Source: Caldithrix abyssi DSM 13497
Lineage (GTDB): Bacteria > Calditrichota > Calditrichia > Calditrichales > Calditrichaceae
DNA: 64,000 nt
Assembly: GCF_001886815.1 (NCBI RefSeq)
Contig: NZ_CP018099.1
Location: 2,664,501 to 2,728,500, forward strand
Direction of reading: 5' to 3'
Shown here: positions 16,441 through 25,045 of the stretch, in pieces
How positions within the stretch are numbered: the stretch's first letter is position 1
How the letters are laid out: each line of letters starts with the position of its first letter
Position numbers and translations under genes: made by a program
Notes under the pieces: generated by a model
Databases searched by the model: none
What the model saw: only the letters and a program-made list of their open reading frames with translations
Told to the model about the DNA's origin: nothing

Positions 16441-16830
16441 ATGAAAGGGATAAAATTTATTATCATAATGTTACTGATTTTTTTTGCAGCAAGTTCAATT
16501 GTTTGGGCGCAGGATGCCGATACAACCAAAACTCAAAAGCAACATCCGAACGTTAATTTTGTTGATAAAGACGGTGATGGCTACAATGACAACGCGCCCG
16601 ATCATGACGGCGACGGCATTCCCAACGGTCTCGATCCGGACTGGTTGAATAACAAGCAAAAAAACCGACCGGCATTCAGAGACCTTGACGGAGACGGCAT
16701 TAACGATTTTTTCCAGAATGGCGGAAGAGGTAATAAAGGTTTTCCGCATGGGCGGATGCCTTATATCAGGGATAAAAACCGGGGAAGTCATCAACCGCCT
16801 TTTAAACAAAAAATGAAAGGGCGAAAATAA
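16441..16830 (+). CDS. Small secreted protein with thrombospondin-type-3 / EF-hand-like Asp repeats
   Basis: 129 residues from ATG 16441, fixed by AAAGGAGG upstream; a TTG-led extension is rejected. Signal peptide to about residue 24 (SSIVWAQ). Then three acidic calcium-type loops: DKDGDGYNDNAPDHDGDGIP and DLDGDGINDF, with DxDGDG spacing as in thrombospondin type 3 repeats. The tail is basic and Gly/Arg/Pro-rich (RGNKGFPHGRMP...KMKGRK). It diverges from the cytochrome operon with about 400 bp between starts, so shared control is possible. The function is unknown; in other proteins such loops bind Ca2+ and stiffen linkers. Confidence 0.75.
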   Translation: MKGIKFIIIMLLIFFAASSIVWAQDADTTKTQKQHPNVNFVDKDGDGYNDNAPDHDGDGIPNGLDPDWLNNKQKNRPAFRDLDGDGINDFFQNGGRGNKGFPHGRMPYIRDKNRGSHQPPFKQKMKGRK

Positions 16831-16832
16831 AC

Positions 16833-17063
16833 CTACAGAGCCTGAATCGGTCCGCTAATTCGTATTTCCACGGGAATGCCATTAATATCGGCCGGAATCA
16901 TGGTTTGAACTTCTGTTGAAAATTCTCTTACCGAAACGATGATTCCGGCTTTCCCGCGGGCTGTTTTACCAATTCCCACTGCCACCACCCCCGGAATTTT
17001 CAGCCATTCTTTTTCAACTTTTTGTTTAATAGCCTTAATCGTTTGTAATTGTTCACGATCCAT
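16833..17063 (-). CDS. Stand-alone copy of the N-terminal domain of the adjacent trypsin-like protease
   Basis: 76 residues, no signal peptide or helix. The core KIPGVVAVGIG...INGIPVEIRISGP lines up with KPHVVATGIG...INGLPTDVVPSG at the N-terminus of the protease encoded 3 bp upstream in the same direction. It is therefore a free-standing version of the protease leader domain. It may act as a separate propeptide, inhibitor or chaperone; which of these is not shown by the sequence. Its 3' end meets the small Ca-type protein gene tail to tail with 2 bp between. Confidence 0.7.
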   Translation of the reverse strand: MDREQLQTIKAIKQKVEKEWLKIPGVVAVGIGKTARGKAGIIVSVREFSTEVQTMIPADINGIPVEIRISGPIQAL

Positions 17064-17066
17064 TTT

Positions 17067-18095
17067 TTAAATATGAATAATATCTACGTTTAAAGCGGCA
17101 AAAACATTCTGAATTCTGTTAATTACGGTGCTTGAACTACTCCCGGCAAAAAGCAATCCTACAATTTCGCTGTTCATATTTAACACCGCCGAACCGCTGT
17201 CTCCGCCGGCGCTCATATTGCCGGTCATTAACTGATCTACAAAAACGGCCGTTTTGTTTTCCCCATAACTCACGGAAACCGTCACATCAACCTGTTCGAT
17301 CTGGCCGGTGGTCCAACCGGTGGTGCGTCCGCTTTTTTGAACCTTCATGCCCAGCTCGCCTTCGGCCACGCCCTGAATGGTGCCGATTTCGGCAATTTCA
17401 TTAACCACGTCACCCGGATTAAGCGGCTTAGCTATGGCGCAATCCACCAGATTTTCTGTAGCCTGGCTCTCTTGCTGACGAACGGCCTTTAAGCGAGTTT
17501 TACTGCCGATAAGAGCGGCCATTCCGTTAAGCAAACTACTCACCGCATTACCAATCGAACATGTACTGTCGCCGCCGTTTTCCCCTTCGAAATGGATAGG
17601 GACAAACTCGCTCAAATTGGCAATATGATCCTGTGGGTGGCTCCCGCCGTCATAAGGGCCGGGTTGTAAAATCGGATCGCCAATCTCCGCCTGGTTGCTA
17701 TTGGCCAACACATGATTGTTGGAAAGAATGTACACCTCTCCGTCTCTTTGCACAAGGCAGCCAAGCGTACCGGCAGTAATATTAATATGACCAATACTTA
17801 CGCCGCCGGGAGCGGGTCGATAACGCGCGGTGTGATCAAACTGGGCGTAAAAAATCCCGCTGGGCACCACATCGGTAGGCAGACCATTAATCGATTGCGG
17901 TATCAGATCATTCTGCGTTAAAAATTTTTTAGAAACCTTGGTATCAACGGAGCAAATAACCGCCAGCTCGCCAGTCTTCTTTCCGTTGACTACCTTGTAA
18001 CCGATGCCTGTGGCCACAACATGGGGCTTATTGTGTAACTCGCGTCGGTATTCTTTAATGATTTGCCGGGCGGCTGCAAGATCTAATGTCATCAT
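17067..18095 (-). CDS. Trypsin-like serine protease (Nal1-like), no signal peptide
   Basis: 342 residues; GAGGAGGGA lies immediately before two tandem ATG codons (18095 and 18092). N-terminal domain of about 80 residues (VVATGIGYK...INGLPTDVV), then a chymotrypsin-fold domain with the triad visible as His128 (SNNHVL), Asp218 (LVDCAIAKP) and Ser300 (AGGDSGSA). Other family-like text is GCLVQRDGEVYILSNNHVLA and KSGRTTGWTTG. This resembles the Nal1/DUF-type trypsin-like peptidases of bacteria and plants. There is no export signal, so it may act in the cytoplasm, which is unusual for a trypsin-fold enzyme. It sits 3 bp upstream of a free copy of its own N-terminal domain. Confidence 0.85.
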   Translation of the reverse strand: MMTLDLAAARQIIKEYRRELHNKPHVVATGIGYKVVNGKKTGELAVICSVDTKVSKKFLTQNDLIPQSINGLPTDVVPSGIFYAQFDHTARYRPAPGGVSIGHINITAGTLGCLVQRDGEVYILSNNHVLANSNQAEIGDPILQPGPYDGGSHPQDHIANLSEFVPIHFEGENGGDSTCSIGNAVSSLLNGMAALIGSKTRLKAVRQQESQATENLVDCAIAKPLNPGDVVNEIAEIGTIQGVAEGELGMKVQKSGRTTGWTTGQIEQVDVTVSVSYGENKTAVFVDQLMTGNMSAGGDSGSAVLNMNSEIVGLLFAGSSSSTVINRIQNVFAALNVDIIHI

Positions 18096-18334
18096 TCCCT
18101 CCTCTCACAATGTTGTTAAAAAATTCTGCAACATGCACACATCTGTGCATGCCATATTGAATCTGGTCTTTACATGAGTAAAAACCTGACAACCTCAACA
18201 AAACAAAATATCTTCTTTCTCCATCCATGGAAGGGACCGCGAAATGGCATTGAAGTTTACATTTTGCAGAAAGATAAAAACCAATAATAAATTTTACGAC
18301 GAGCTTAAGAAAATTGCAAATTTTTATTTACCCC

Positions 18335-18362
18335 TTGACAACATTACTTTTTTTCTTATATT
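18335..18362 (+). promoter_or_regulatory. Consensus sigma-70 promoter of the satD-like gene
   Basis: TTGACA at 18335-18340, a 16-bp spacer and TATATT at 18357-18362. Transcription would start near 18369, so the leader is about 47 bases. Confidence 0.7.
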
Positions 18363-18371
18363 TAACAGGTA

Positions 18372-18388
18372 ATAAGTGTAATGCTTAT
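18372..18388. promoter_or_regulatory. Inverted repeat ATAAG-N7-CTTAT at the satD-like transcription start
   Basis: Two 5-bp arms around 7 bases, placed just downstream of the -10 box where a bound protein would block RNA polymerase. A further CTTAT half-site touches the start codon (18413-18417). The gene it precedes encodes a protein with its own C-terminal helix-turn-helix, so autoregulation is plausible. Confidence 0.45.
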
Positions 18389-18415
18389 ATTAACATTATT
18401 ATAAAAGAAAAGCTT

Positions 18416-19063
18416 ATGAAGAACCATTTCGTTTTTATCGGAGATATTATTCAATCGCGCCGCATCACTGACCGGGCGCAGGTGCAGCGCAAATTCTCGC
18501 AGGCCATAGAAAAACTGGCCAAAAGCCATGGTCACCTCTTTTTATCGCCTCCAACGCTGACCATTGGAGATGAATTTCAGGCTGTTGTAAAATCGACTGC
18601 CAATCTGTTTTTAATACTCCATCAGTTTGAAGTAGAAATGCATCCCGTGCACATGCGTTTTGGTTTTGGACTGGGATCGATCGACACGCCGCTAAATACG
18701 CGCGCCGCCATCGGCATGGACGGCAGCGCCTTTCACAACGCCCGCACAGCCATCGAAGAGGCACGCCAGCTGGGCAAAAAATATGCGCTCGTCTCTTCCA
18801 TCAACAAGGATCAGAGCGCGGCCTTAAAACTTTTGTTAAGCTGGATCGATTTGAATTTGCAAAACTGGTCCAATGAAAAATTGCAGATTTTTGTCTGGAA
18901 CAGGCAGGGAAAACGGCAGAGAGAGATTGCGGACATTTTGAATATTTCGCAACCGGCGGTTTCGCAACACATTAACAAGCCGATCTTTGCCTTGCTTTTA
19001 GAAAGCGAGCAGTACCTGGAAAAGCAGTTTAACATTTTTTTGCAAGGAAATAAAAATGACTGA
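18416..19063 (+). CDS. SatD-family protein with C-terminal helix-turn-helix
   Basis: 215 residues from ATG 18416; an upstream extension lies in the promoter and is rejected. The N-terminal part has the SatD signature (VFIGDIIQSRRITDR...TIGDEFQAVV and RFGFGLGSIDTP...AIGMDGSAFHNARTAIE). Residues about 165-195 form a helix-turn-helix (KRQREIADILNISQPAVSQHIN). SatD proteins are poorly understood and usually paired with a DUF3307 membrane protein, as here. It overlaps that gene by 8 bp. DNA binding and self-regulation are inferred from the HTH and the upstream inverted repeat. Confidence 0.82.
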   Translation: MKNHFVFIGDIIQSRRITDRAQVQRKFSQAIEKLAKSHGHLFLSPPTLTIGDEFQAVVKSTANLFLILHQFEVEMHPVHMRFGFGLGSIDTPLNTRAAIGMDGSAFHNARTAIEEARQLGKKYALVSSINKDQSAALKLLLSWIDLNLQNWSNEKLQIFVWNRQGKRQREIADILNISQPAVSQHINKPIFALLLESEQYLEKQFNIFLQGNKND

Positions 19064-19760
19064 CGAATTAATTTTTTTAAACTTCTTTTTCCTGGGCCGC
19101 CTTTTTTTCCGTGAAATGGGCCAGTCTTTATTTGGTACGCCTCCCCACGCAAAAAATTTTTGGGCCAGGTTTTTGATGGGGTTTTTGCTCGTTCTTTTCA
19201 TTACTCCCCTTTCGCTGTCCCTTTTTTACTTTTTGCTCTACATTATTTTTCTTTGCCTCGATTCTTTAATTACTCCTAAAGCCGAAAGGCAAAGAGCCTT
19301 GTGGTACGCATTTACGCTATTGCTGCCCTTTGCAACCTGTATCGGGCAGCCACAATTGGCTCCTTTGAGCAAGAACTTTCAATTTGCGGTTATTCCTTAT
19401 CTTTCCGAAAGATTCTGGCTGGTTTTGCTGGGCTTTATTTTGACCATTAAAGAAGGGACCATCATTATCCGTATGGCATTAAACAATTTACGAACCGTGC
19501 CTTTTTCAGAGGAAAACAAGGAAACCGATAAAGAGGAATACGAACGCGGCAAATGGATCGGAATTCTGGAACGAACCTTTATCTACTTTTTAATCATTTT
19601 CGATCAAATTGGCGCCATTGCCTTAATCGTCGCCCTGAAATCGCTGGCCAGGTTCAACGAATTGAACAAACGCACCTTTGCCGAATACTTTTTAATCGGC
19701 TCATTTTTGAGCCTACTGGTTGCCGCGGTCCCCGCCGTGCTGGTTCGGCTTTTATGGTAA
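19056..19760 (+). CDS. DUF3307-like integral membrane protein, SatD partner
   Basis: 234 residues with about six hydrophobic helices. The C-terminal half carries the recognisable text GKWIGILERTFIYFL...GAIALIVALKSLARFNEL...AEYFLIGSFLSLL, which matches the DUF3307 pattern of isoprene-length membrane proteins usually encoded beside satD. The start overlaps the satD-like gene by 8 bp. Function unknown; phage-abortive and stress roles have been suggested for relatives only on context. No gene follows on this strand. Confidence 0.72.
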   Translation: MTDELIFLNFFFLGRLFFREMGQSLFGTPPHAKNFWARFLMGFLLVLFITPLSLSLFYFLLYIIFLCLDSLITPKAERQRALWYAFTLLLPFATCIGQPQLAPLSKNFQFAVIPYLSERFWLVLLGFILTIKEGTIIIRMALNNLRTVPFSEENKETDKEEYERGKWIGILERTFIYFLIIFDQIGAIALIVALKSLARFNELNKRTFAEYFLIGSFLSLLVAAVPAVLVRLLW

Positions 19761-19762
19761 AC

Positions 19763-19799
19763 AAAAAAGCCTCCCGAAGGTATTATAGCTTCAGGAGGC
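19763..19799 (-). terminator. Intrinsic terminator of the M16 peptidase gene
   Basis: GCCTCC/GGAGGC plus GAAG/CTTC form a stem interrupted by one mismatch around a 9-base loop (19769-19799). The six A bases at 19763-19768 become a T-run on the minus strand, so the terminator serves the minus-strand M16 gene. It may also slow plus-strand transcripts from the satD pair. Confidence 0.8.
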
Positions 19800-19840
19800 C
19801 TGTTAAAACAATGCTCAAAGGCGTCAGAATTCCGCCACGG

Positions 19841-22591
19841 TTATTCTATTACGTTTCCTTCCACGTCAATAACCTTCACCTCGGCGACTCCAAGTTGCTT
19901 TATGGGTTCTTCGATCTTTGTACGATCTCCGACCACCACCCAGATCAAATGATCGGGATGCAAAGCCTTTTTAGCGGCATTTTGCACCTGCTCCAGACTC
20001 AAGCTGCGAATCAGGTTAGGATACTGACTCCAGAAGTCTTCGGGCAAACCAAAGGTTACGATTTCCTGAATGCTGTGTAAAACGGCGGCGCCGGTTTCCC
20101 AGGTTCCGGGCAGTTTCAGTATCTCATTATTCTTCACCTTTTCCAGTTCTTCAGGCGTAACCGGTTTTTCGCTGCGCATACCGTTTATTTCTTTTAACAT
20201 TTCCTGAATCGATTCTTTGGTTTTATCGATTTGCACGGGAGCGTAGGCAAAAAAGAGCGAGGGACCGCGGGCATCGCTGACGATAGTGCGGGCGCCATAC
20301 GACCAGTGTTTTTCTTCTCTCAGATTCATATTCAAACGTGAAGTAAACGTTCCGCCCAGCACTTTATTCATCATTTCAATGGCCAGGTTATCCGGATCGC
20401 TTTTTGGAGGCAGAATCTGGCCGGCTATTATCAAAGATTGCTCCGAAGCCGGTTTGTCAATCAATAAAATTTGCGCAGGCTTTAAAGCCACATCCGAAAT
20501 ATTCTTCTGTGGCACAGTTCCCGCCTTCCATTTTCCAAAATATTTTTTAACCAGCTTTTCCAGTTCGTCTTTTTCAATATTACCGACTACAATGAGTTTG
20601 GCGTTATTTGACTTAAACCAGGTTTTATGAAATTTAATCAGATCATCGCGCGTCATCTTTTTTACCGATTCGATGGTGCCGCTGCCGGTTAACGGATTGC
20701 CATAGGCATGCCCGATCCCGTACAAATAACGCGGCAACACTCGTAGAGCCATTTGCACCGGTTGCGATTGCTCGCGCTTAATACCAGCAATAATCTGTTT
20801 TTTAAGTCGTTCCAGCTCTTTTTGCGGAAAAGTGGGATGTAAAATAACCTCCGAATAAATGCGCATGGCTTCTGGCAGGGTTGTTTTAAGCACATTTAAG
20901 TTGACGAACGAAACATCCAGATTGGAGCCGGCTCTTAGATTGGCGCCCAACATATCCAGCTTTTCGCTGATTTCCAGCGAAGACATATCAGGCGTTCCTT
21001 CGTCTAACATGGTCAGGGTCATGTTGGCTGTACCGGGCGAGGCAAATTGATCGGCGGCATAACCGGCGTCAATCACCAGCGACATATTGACCACCGGAAC
21101 GGTAGTTCTTTTGGTGTAGAAAATTTCCAGTCCGTTGTCCAGTTTAATTTTTTCATAGGCAGGAAATTTCGGTTCCGGAGGGGTTCCGGTTTCTGGCAAT
21201 TTTGAACGATCCACATCCTTACCGGTTGTGCTGTATTCAGGAAAAGGATGTACTTCCAGGATAAACACGCCGTCGCTCAGCCACTTTTTGGTCGCTGCAT
21301 GAACGGCCTTCGGCGCGGCGTTTACCACCCAGTTTACCGTCTTTTTGAAGTAATCCGGGCTGCCGCCAAATACTTCGTTTTTGGCAAGGATGTTAGCCTT
21401 TCCTCTAAATCCTCCGATTTGCTCAATTCCTTTCACAAAACGGGAAAGATGCTGCACCTTAACGCGTTTTAATTCTTTTTCGGATGGGCCCTTTTGCAAG
21501 AATTTTTGCAGCTCTTCGTCAATGGCCTTTTCTACTTTTTTCAGATCAACGCCGGGCCGCGCGGCGGCAGAAATCATAAATTGGCCGCCTATTTCGCCCA
21601 GATAAACAGTGGCCGAAACATCGGTGGCTATCTGGTCTTTGTAAACCAGGCGTTTGTACAGTCTTGAGTTTTTGCCGCTGCCCAACACGGAAGAGGCCAG
21701 ATCGAGCATAACGGCTTCTTTACTGCCCCACTGCGGAATATTCCACACCTTCCAGATGCGCGCCTGCGGAACGCGGTCCTCGGCCACCATACGATGTGTT
21801 CCCTGCATTTTGGCCACCCATACATCGTGTTTGGTTACAGGCGGCCCCGGAGGCACATCGCCAAAATATTGTTCAACTTTTTGTCTGACCGAGTCCGTAT
21901 TAATATCGCCGGCAATGACCAGATAGGCATTGGCCGCGCCGTAATAATTTTTAAACCACTCGTGCACATCCTCCAGCGAGGCCGCATTGAGGTCTTCCAT
22001 GGAACCGATGGTGGTCCAGGAATAGGGATGACCTTTGGGATAGGTATTTTGCACAATCCAGGTCCACACCTTTCCATAAGGCTGGTTTTCTCCCTGTCGC
22101 TTTTCGTTTTGCACAACGCCCCGCTGCTCGTCGAGTTTGGCCTGATCAATGGCGCCGATTAAATGTCCCATACGATCCGACTCCATCCACAGGGCCATAT
22201 CCAGCGCATTGACCGGGACCGTTTCAAAATAGTTGGTGCGGTCGCGATTGGTGGTGCCGTTCATGCCCGTGGCGCCCACTTTCTCAAAAGGCTTGAAGTA
22301 TTCGTCGTTGTAGTTTTCCGAGCCGTTAAACATTAAATGTTCGAATAAATGGGCGAATCCGGTTTTTCCCGGCTTCTCGTTTTTAGAACCTACATGATAC
22401 CATACGTTTACGGCGACAATCGGCGCTTTATGATCTTCATGAACGATCAGCGTTAAACCGTTTTTTAATACAAATTTTTGAAATGGTATGTCAATTTGCT
22501 TTGCCAGAGCTTTTAGGTCGTCGTCATTTTTACTAAAGGCTAACGAAAAAGTTAAAAATAATATTAATAAAAGATAACGAAAAATAGGCAT
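19841..22591 (-). CDS. Secreted M16-family (insulinase/pitrilysin) zinc peptidase
   Basis: 916 residues, signal peptide MPIFRYLLL...SLAFS, GGAGG 4 bases before the ATG. Two M16 halves: the first has the inverted zinc motif HLFEH (His81, Glu84, His85), the downstream acidic segment VQNEKRQGENQPYG, and HPYSWTTIGSMEDL. The second half (from about 470, YEKIKLDNGLEIFYTKR) lacks the zinc motif, as usual. M16 enzymes with fused halves clamp shut around peptides up to a few kDa. Periplasmic peptide breakdown is the likely role. Single gene with its own terminator. Confidence 0.93.
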   Translation of the reverse strand: MPIFRYLLLILFLTFSLAFSKNDDDLKALAKQIDIPFQKFVLKNGLTLIVHEDHKAPIVAVNVWYHVGSKNEKPGKTGFAHLFEHLMFNGSENYNDEYFKPFEKVGATGMNGTTNRDRTNYFETVPVNALDMALWMESDRMGHLIGAIDQAKLDEQRGVVQNEKRQGENQPYGKVWTWIVQNTYPKGHPYSWTTIGSMEDLNAASLEDVHEWFKNYYGAANAYLVIAGDINTDSVRQKVEQYFGDVPPGPPVTKHDVWVAKMQGTHRMVAEDRVPQARIWKVWNIPQWGSKEAVMLDLASSVLGSGKNSRLYKRLVYKDQIATDVSATVYLGEIGGQFMISAAARPGVDLKKVEKAIDEELQKFLQKGPSEKELKRVKVQHLSRFVKGIEQIGGFRGKANILAKNEVFGGSPDYFKKTVNWVVNAAPKAVHAATKKWLSDGVFILEVHPFPEYSTTGKDVDRSKLPETGTPPEPKFPAYEKIKLDNGLEIFYTKRTTVPVVNMSLVIDAGYAADQFASPGTANMTLTMLDEGTPDMSSLEISEKLDMLGANLRAGSNLDVSFVNLNVLKTTLPEAMRIYSEVILHPTFPQKELERLKKQIIAGIKREQSQPVQMALRVLPRYLYGIGHAYGNPLTGSGTIESVKKMTRDDLIKFHKTWFKSNNAKLIVVGNIEKDELEKLVKKYFGKWKAGTVPQKNISDVALKPAQILLIDKPASEQSLIIAGQILPPKSDPDNLAIEMMNKVLGGTFTSRLNMNLREEKHWSYGARTIVSDARGPSLFFAYAPVQIDKTKESIQEMLKEINGMRSEKPVTPEELEKVKNNEILKLPGTWETGAAVLHSIQEIVTFGLPEDFWSQYPNLIRSLSLEQVQNAAKKALHPDHLIWVVVGDRTKIEEPIKQLGVAEVKVIDVEGNVIE

Positions 22592-22660
22592 AATTCCTCC
22601 TGTAGTTGATTAATAGCTATTGAAATTCCCTGTACGTAAGTTTTTTTAGATTGTTTCAAA

Positions 22661-23362
22661 TTACCAGGGGATTTCTGCCCGATCTCTAAAAAATCTGCCG
22701 GTCAGATGGGAGGGGGCGTCCAATGCCAGCCAGACGGCGGTATCGGCGCCCTGCTCAATACTGCGGGGAGCCATTTCTCCTCCCATATCTGTACGTACCC
22801 ATCCCGGACACATGGAGTTAACGGCCACTCCCCTTTCGTTTAGCTCGATGGAGGCTAATCTGGTTAGGGCGTTGAGCGTGGTTTTTGAAATACTGTAAGC
22901 AGGTGCGTAGCCATTCATCTCCGTCAGCGAACCGGAGCCAGAAGAGATGTTAATAATCCGCCCGCCTTTAGGAATAAGAGGGTGAAAGGTCTGGATCATT
23001 TGCAAAGGACCGTAAACATTGGTGACCATAGTCGTTTGCAATGTTTCCTGATCGAGGGTTAAAACCGAACCGCGGTCAATCAAAATAGCCGCGTTATTAA
23101 TTAAAATATCCAGTTTAGTTTCTTTTTCGCTGAACTCCCTGAAGGCCTGTAAAATGCTCTGGCGATTGCTCACATCCAGAACGATAAATTCAACGTCCAG
23201 CCCCTGGGAACGCAATTTTTCTGCGGCGGCCAGCCCCTTTCCTTTACTACGGGCGGCCAGATAAACACGCACACCTCGAATGGCCAGTTGTCTAACAATT
23301 TCAAAGCCGATTCCCCGATTGGCCCCGGTTACCAGGGCAATCTTTTTAAACGCCATGGCCAT
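22661..23362 (-). CDS. Short-chain dehydrogenase/reductase, carbonyl-reductase-like
   Basis: 233 residues (MAMAF...; the ATG two codons in, 23356, is an alternative). NAD(P) motif TGANRGIG at 14-21, NNAA, catalytic Ser in NISSGSGS and YSISK (Tyr-x3-Lys), and PGWVRTDMGG as in carbonyl-reductase-type SDRs. It starts on the last base of the aldo/keto reductase stop (TAATG), so the two are coupled. The substrate is unknown; a detoxifying carbonyl reductase is likely. Confidence 0.9.
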   Translation of the reverse strand: MAMAFKKIALVTGANRGIGFEIVRQLAIRGVRVYLAARSKGKGLAAAEKLRSQGLDVEFIVLDVSNRQSILQAFREFSEKETKLDILINNAAILIDRGSVLTLDQETLQTTMVTNVYGPLQMIQTFHPLIPKGGRIINISSGSGSLTEMNGYAPAYSISKTTLNALTRLASIELNERGVAVNSMCPGWVRTDMGGEMAPRSIEQGADTAVWLALDAPSHLTGRFFRDRAEIPW

Positions 23363-24360
23363 TAAAGATTCCTCAAATCCATCGGAGGTCGAGGCTTGTT
23401 TTGCAGAATCGATTCGATTTTTTCCATCACCTCATCGTTTAAAAGGGCAAGCGCCTTCAAAGCTTCCATATTCTGGCGCACCTGAGACGGATTGGAGGCG
23501 CCGGTAATCACCGTGCTTACATTCGGATTTTTCAAGCACCAGGCTATGGCCATCTGGGCCATGGTAACGCCCAGCTCATCGGCTATTCTGGTCAGCTGTC
23601 TGGTCTTTTCGAGCTTTTTCCTGCCTTCTTCAGATTCCAAACGGCTGCGCAGCCACTGATAACCTTTTAACGAAAGACGCGATCCTTCGGGAATTCCGTT
23701 ATTGTATTTTCCTGTCAAAATGCCGCTGGCCAAAGGACTCCAGGTCGTTGTGCCCAGTCCAATGTCCCGGTACAAATTCAAAAACTCTTTTTCGACCTTT
23801 TCCCGATTAAACATGTTGTATTCGGGCTGTTCCATGGTGGGAGGAATGAGGTGCTCGCGCAGGGCAAATTCATGTGCATGGCGAATTTGTTCGGCTGACC
23901 ACTCGCTCGTGCCCCAGTACAACGCTTTGCCCTGCTGAATGATCAGGTTCATGGCCCACACGGTTTCTTCAATGGGCGTGTAAAGATCGGGCCGGTGGCA
24001 AAAAATCAAATCCACATAATCTACCTGCAAGCGCTTTAAAGCGGCGTTTGTCCCTTCAAAAATGTGTTTGCGTGAAAGTCCGCAATCGTTGGGCCCGGAA
24101 CCGCCCCAAAAAATCTTGGTGGAAAGCACCAGATCGCTGCGCTTCCAGCCGGTTTTTTTCAGAATATTGCCCATCATGATCTCTGCCTGTCCCTGGGCGT
24201 AAACTTCTGCATTGTCGAAAAAATTTACGCCAGCATCGTAGGCTTCTTTCATGCATTGGTAGGCTATCTTTTCATCAACCTGTTCTCCAAAAGTAACCCA
24301 TGCGCCAAACGAAAGGGCCGAAACCTTTAAACCTGATTTACCTAAAAAACGATATTCCAT
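23362..24360 (-). CDS. Aldo/keto reductase, voltage-gated-channel beta-subunit-like group
   Basis: 332 residues. [15 protein letters not shown] at the N-terminus, catalytic Asp/Tyr in [11 protein letters not shown], Lys in STKIFWGG, His in IFCHRPD, and the NADP-site end [13 protein letters not shown]. The text matches AKRs of the Kv-beta/YghZ group, which reduce aldehydes and ketones with NADPH. In an apparent operon M48 - RpiB-like - AKR - SDR with gaps of 31, 24 and -1 bp. Confidence 0.9.
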   Translation of the reverse strand: MEYRFLGKSGLKVSALSFGAWVTFGEQVDEKIAYQCMKEAYDAGVNFFDNAEVYAQGQAEIMMGNILKKTGWKRSDLVLSTKIFWGGSGPNDCGLSRKHIFEGTNAALKRLQVDYVDLIFCHRPDLYTPIEETVWAMNLIIQQGKALYWGTSEWSAEQIRHAHEFALREHLIPPTMEQPEYNMFNREKVEKEFLNLYRDIGLGTTTWSPLASGILTGKYNNGIPEGSRLSLKGYQWLRSRLESEEGRKKLEKTRQLTRIADELGVTMAQMAIAWCLKNPNVSTVITGASNPSQVRQNMEALKALALLNDEVMEKIESILQNKPRPPMDLRNL

Positions 24361-24384
24361 AAAATACGACTCCTGACATCTAAT

Positions 24385-25014
24385 TTAAGGTTTGTAATTT
24401 AAAATTTTTTGCACACGTTTTTTATGACGTTCCGCACCTCCGGAGGTGGTTAAAAAAGCAGCGACAATTTCTCTGGCCATATTCTCCCCGATTATTTTAG
24501 CGCCCAGAGTGAGCACATTGGCGTAATTGTGTTCGCGCGCGCTTTTGGCTTCTACCACATTATTACATTTTGCGGCCAGAACGCCGGGCACCCGATTGGC
24601 AGCCATGGCCGAACCGATGCCCACGCTGTCGATCATGATCCCGCGATCCGCCTTTCCGGAGGCCACCGCCTCGGCCACTTTAAGGGCATAATCCGGATAG
24701 TCGCAAGCCTCCGGGCTCTGTGTTCCCACATCATAAACCTGATATTTTTTTTCTTTTAAAAAATCTTTCAACGCTTCTTTTAAATAATAGCCGCCATGAT
24801 CCGCGCCGATGACAATTTTTTCCGGCAGAGTTTCTTCTATCAGGCGCTGCGCCGCCGTTCGGTCAACTTTTTCAGGACTTGCCAGAAATTGAACGCCCAG
24901 CTCCCTGGCTCTGTCTCTTGCCAGAGGCGTAATGATGGTTTGCCGGTCGATGTAAAGTTTGTTGCTGCGTTTGGCTGCCTCCGCAACCTGGCGTTCTGTG
25001 ATGATCTTTTTCAT
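24385..25014 (-). CDS. RpiB/LacAB-family sugar-phosphate isomerase with extra N-terminal domain and no catalytic Cys
   Basis: 209 residues. The RpiB fold starts at about residue 66 (KIVIGADHGGYYLKEALKDFL). The usual CGTGIG active-site loop reads DSVGIG (Asp129), so the catalytic Cys of the E. coli type is absent. HNYANVLTLG is conserved. The first 45 residues (ITERQVAEAAKR...IITPLARDRARELG) are an added small domain of a kind I have seen in front of microcompartment-associated enzymes such as EutT. No shell gene is present here. It may isomerise a sugar phosphate other than ribose 5-phosphate. Confidence 0.8.
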   Translation of the reverse strand: MKKIITERQVAEAAKRSNKLYIDRQTIITPLARDRARELGVQFLASPEKVDRTAAQRLIEETLPEKIVIGADHGGYYLKEALKDFLKEKKYQVYDVGTQSPEACDYPDYALKVAEAVASGKADRGIMIDSVGIGSAMAANRVPGVLAAKCNNVVEAKSAREHNYANVLTLGAKIIGENMAREIVAAFLTTSGGAERHKKRVQKILNYKP

Positions 25015-25045
25015 TTAATTCCTCATAACTTCAAACTTAAATCTT

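Larger units (their letters stand above)
18096..18415. other. Divergent control region between the protease and satD-like genes
   Basis: About 320 bp without a gene. It contains the satD-like promoter and inverted repeat on the right; nothing clear was found for the protease side beyond its ribosome site. Confidence 0.5.
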
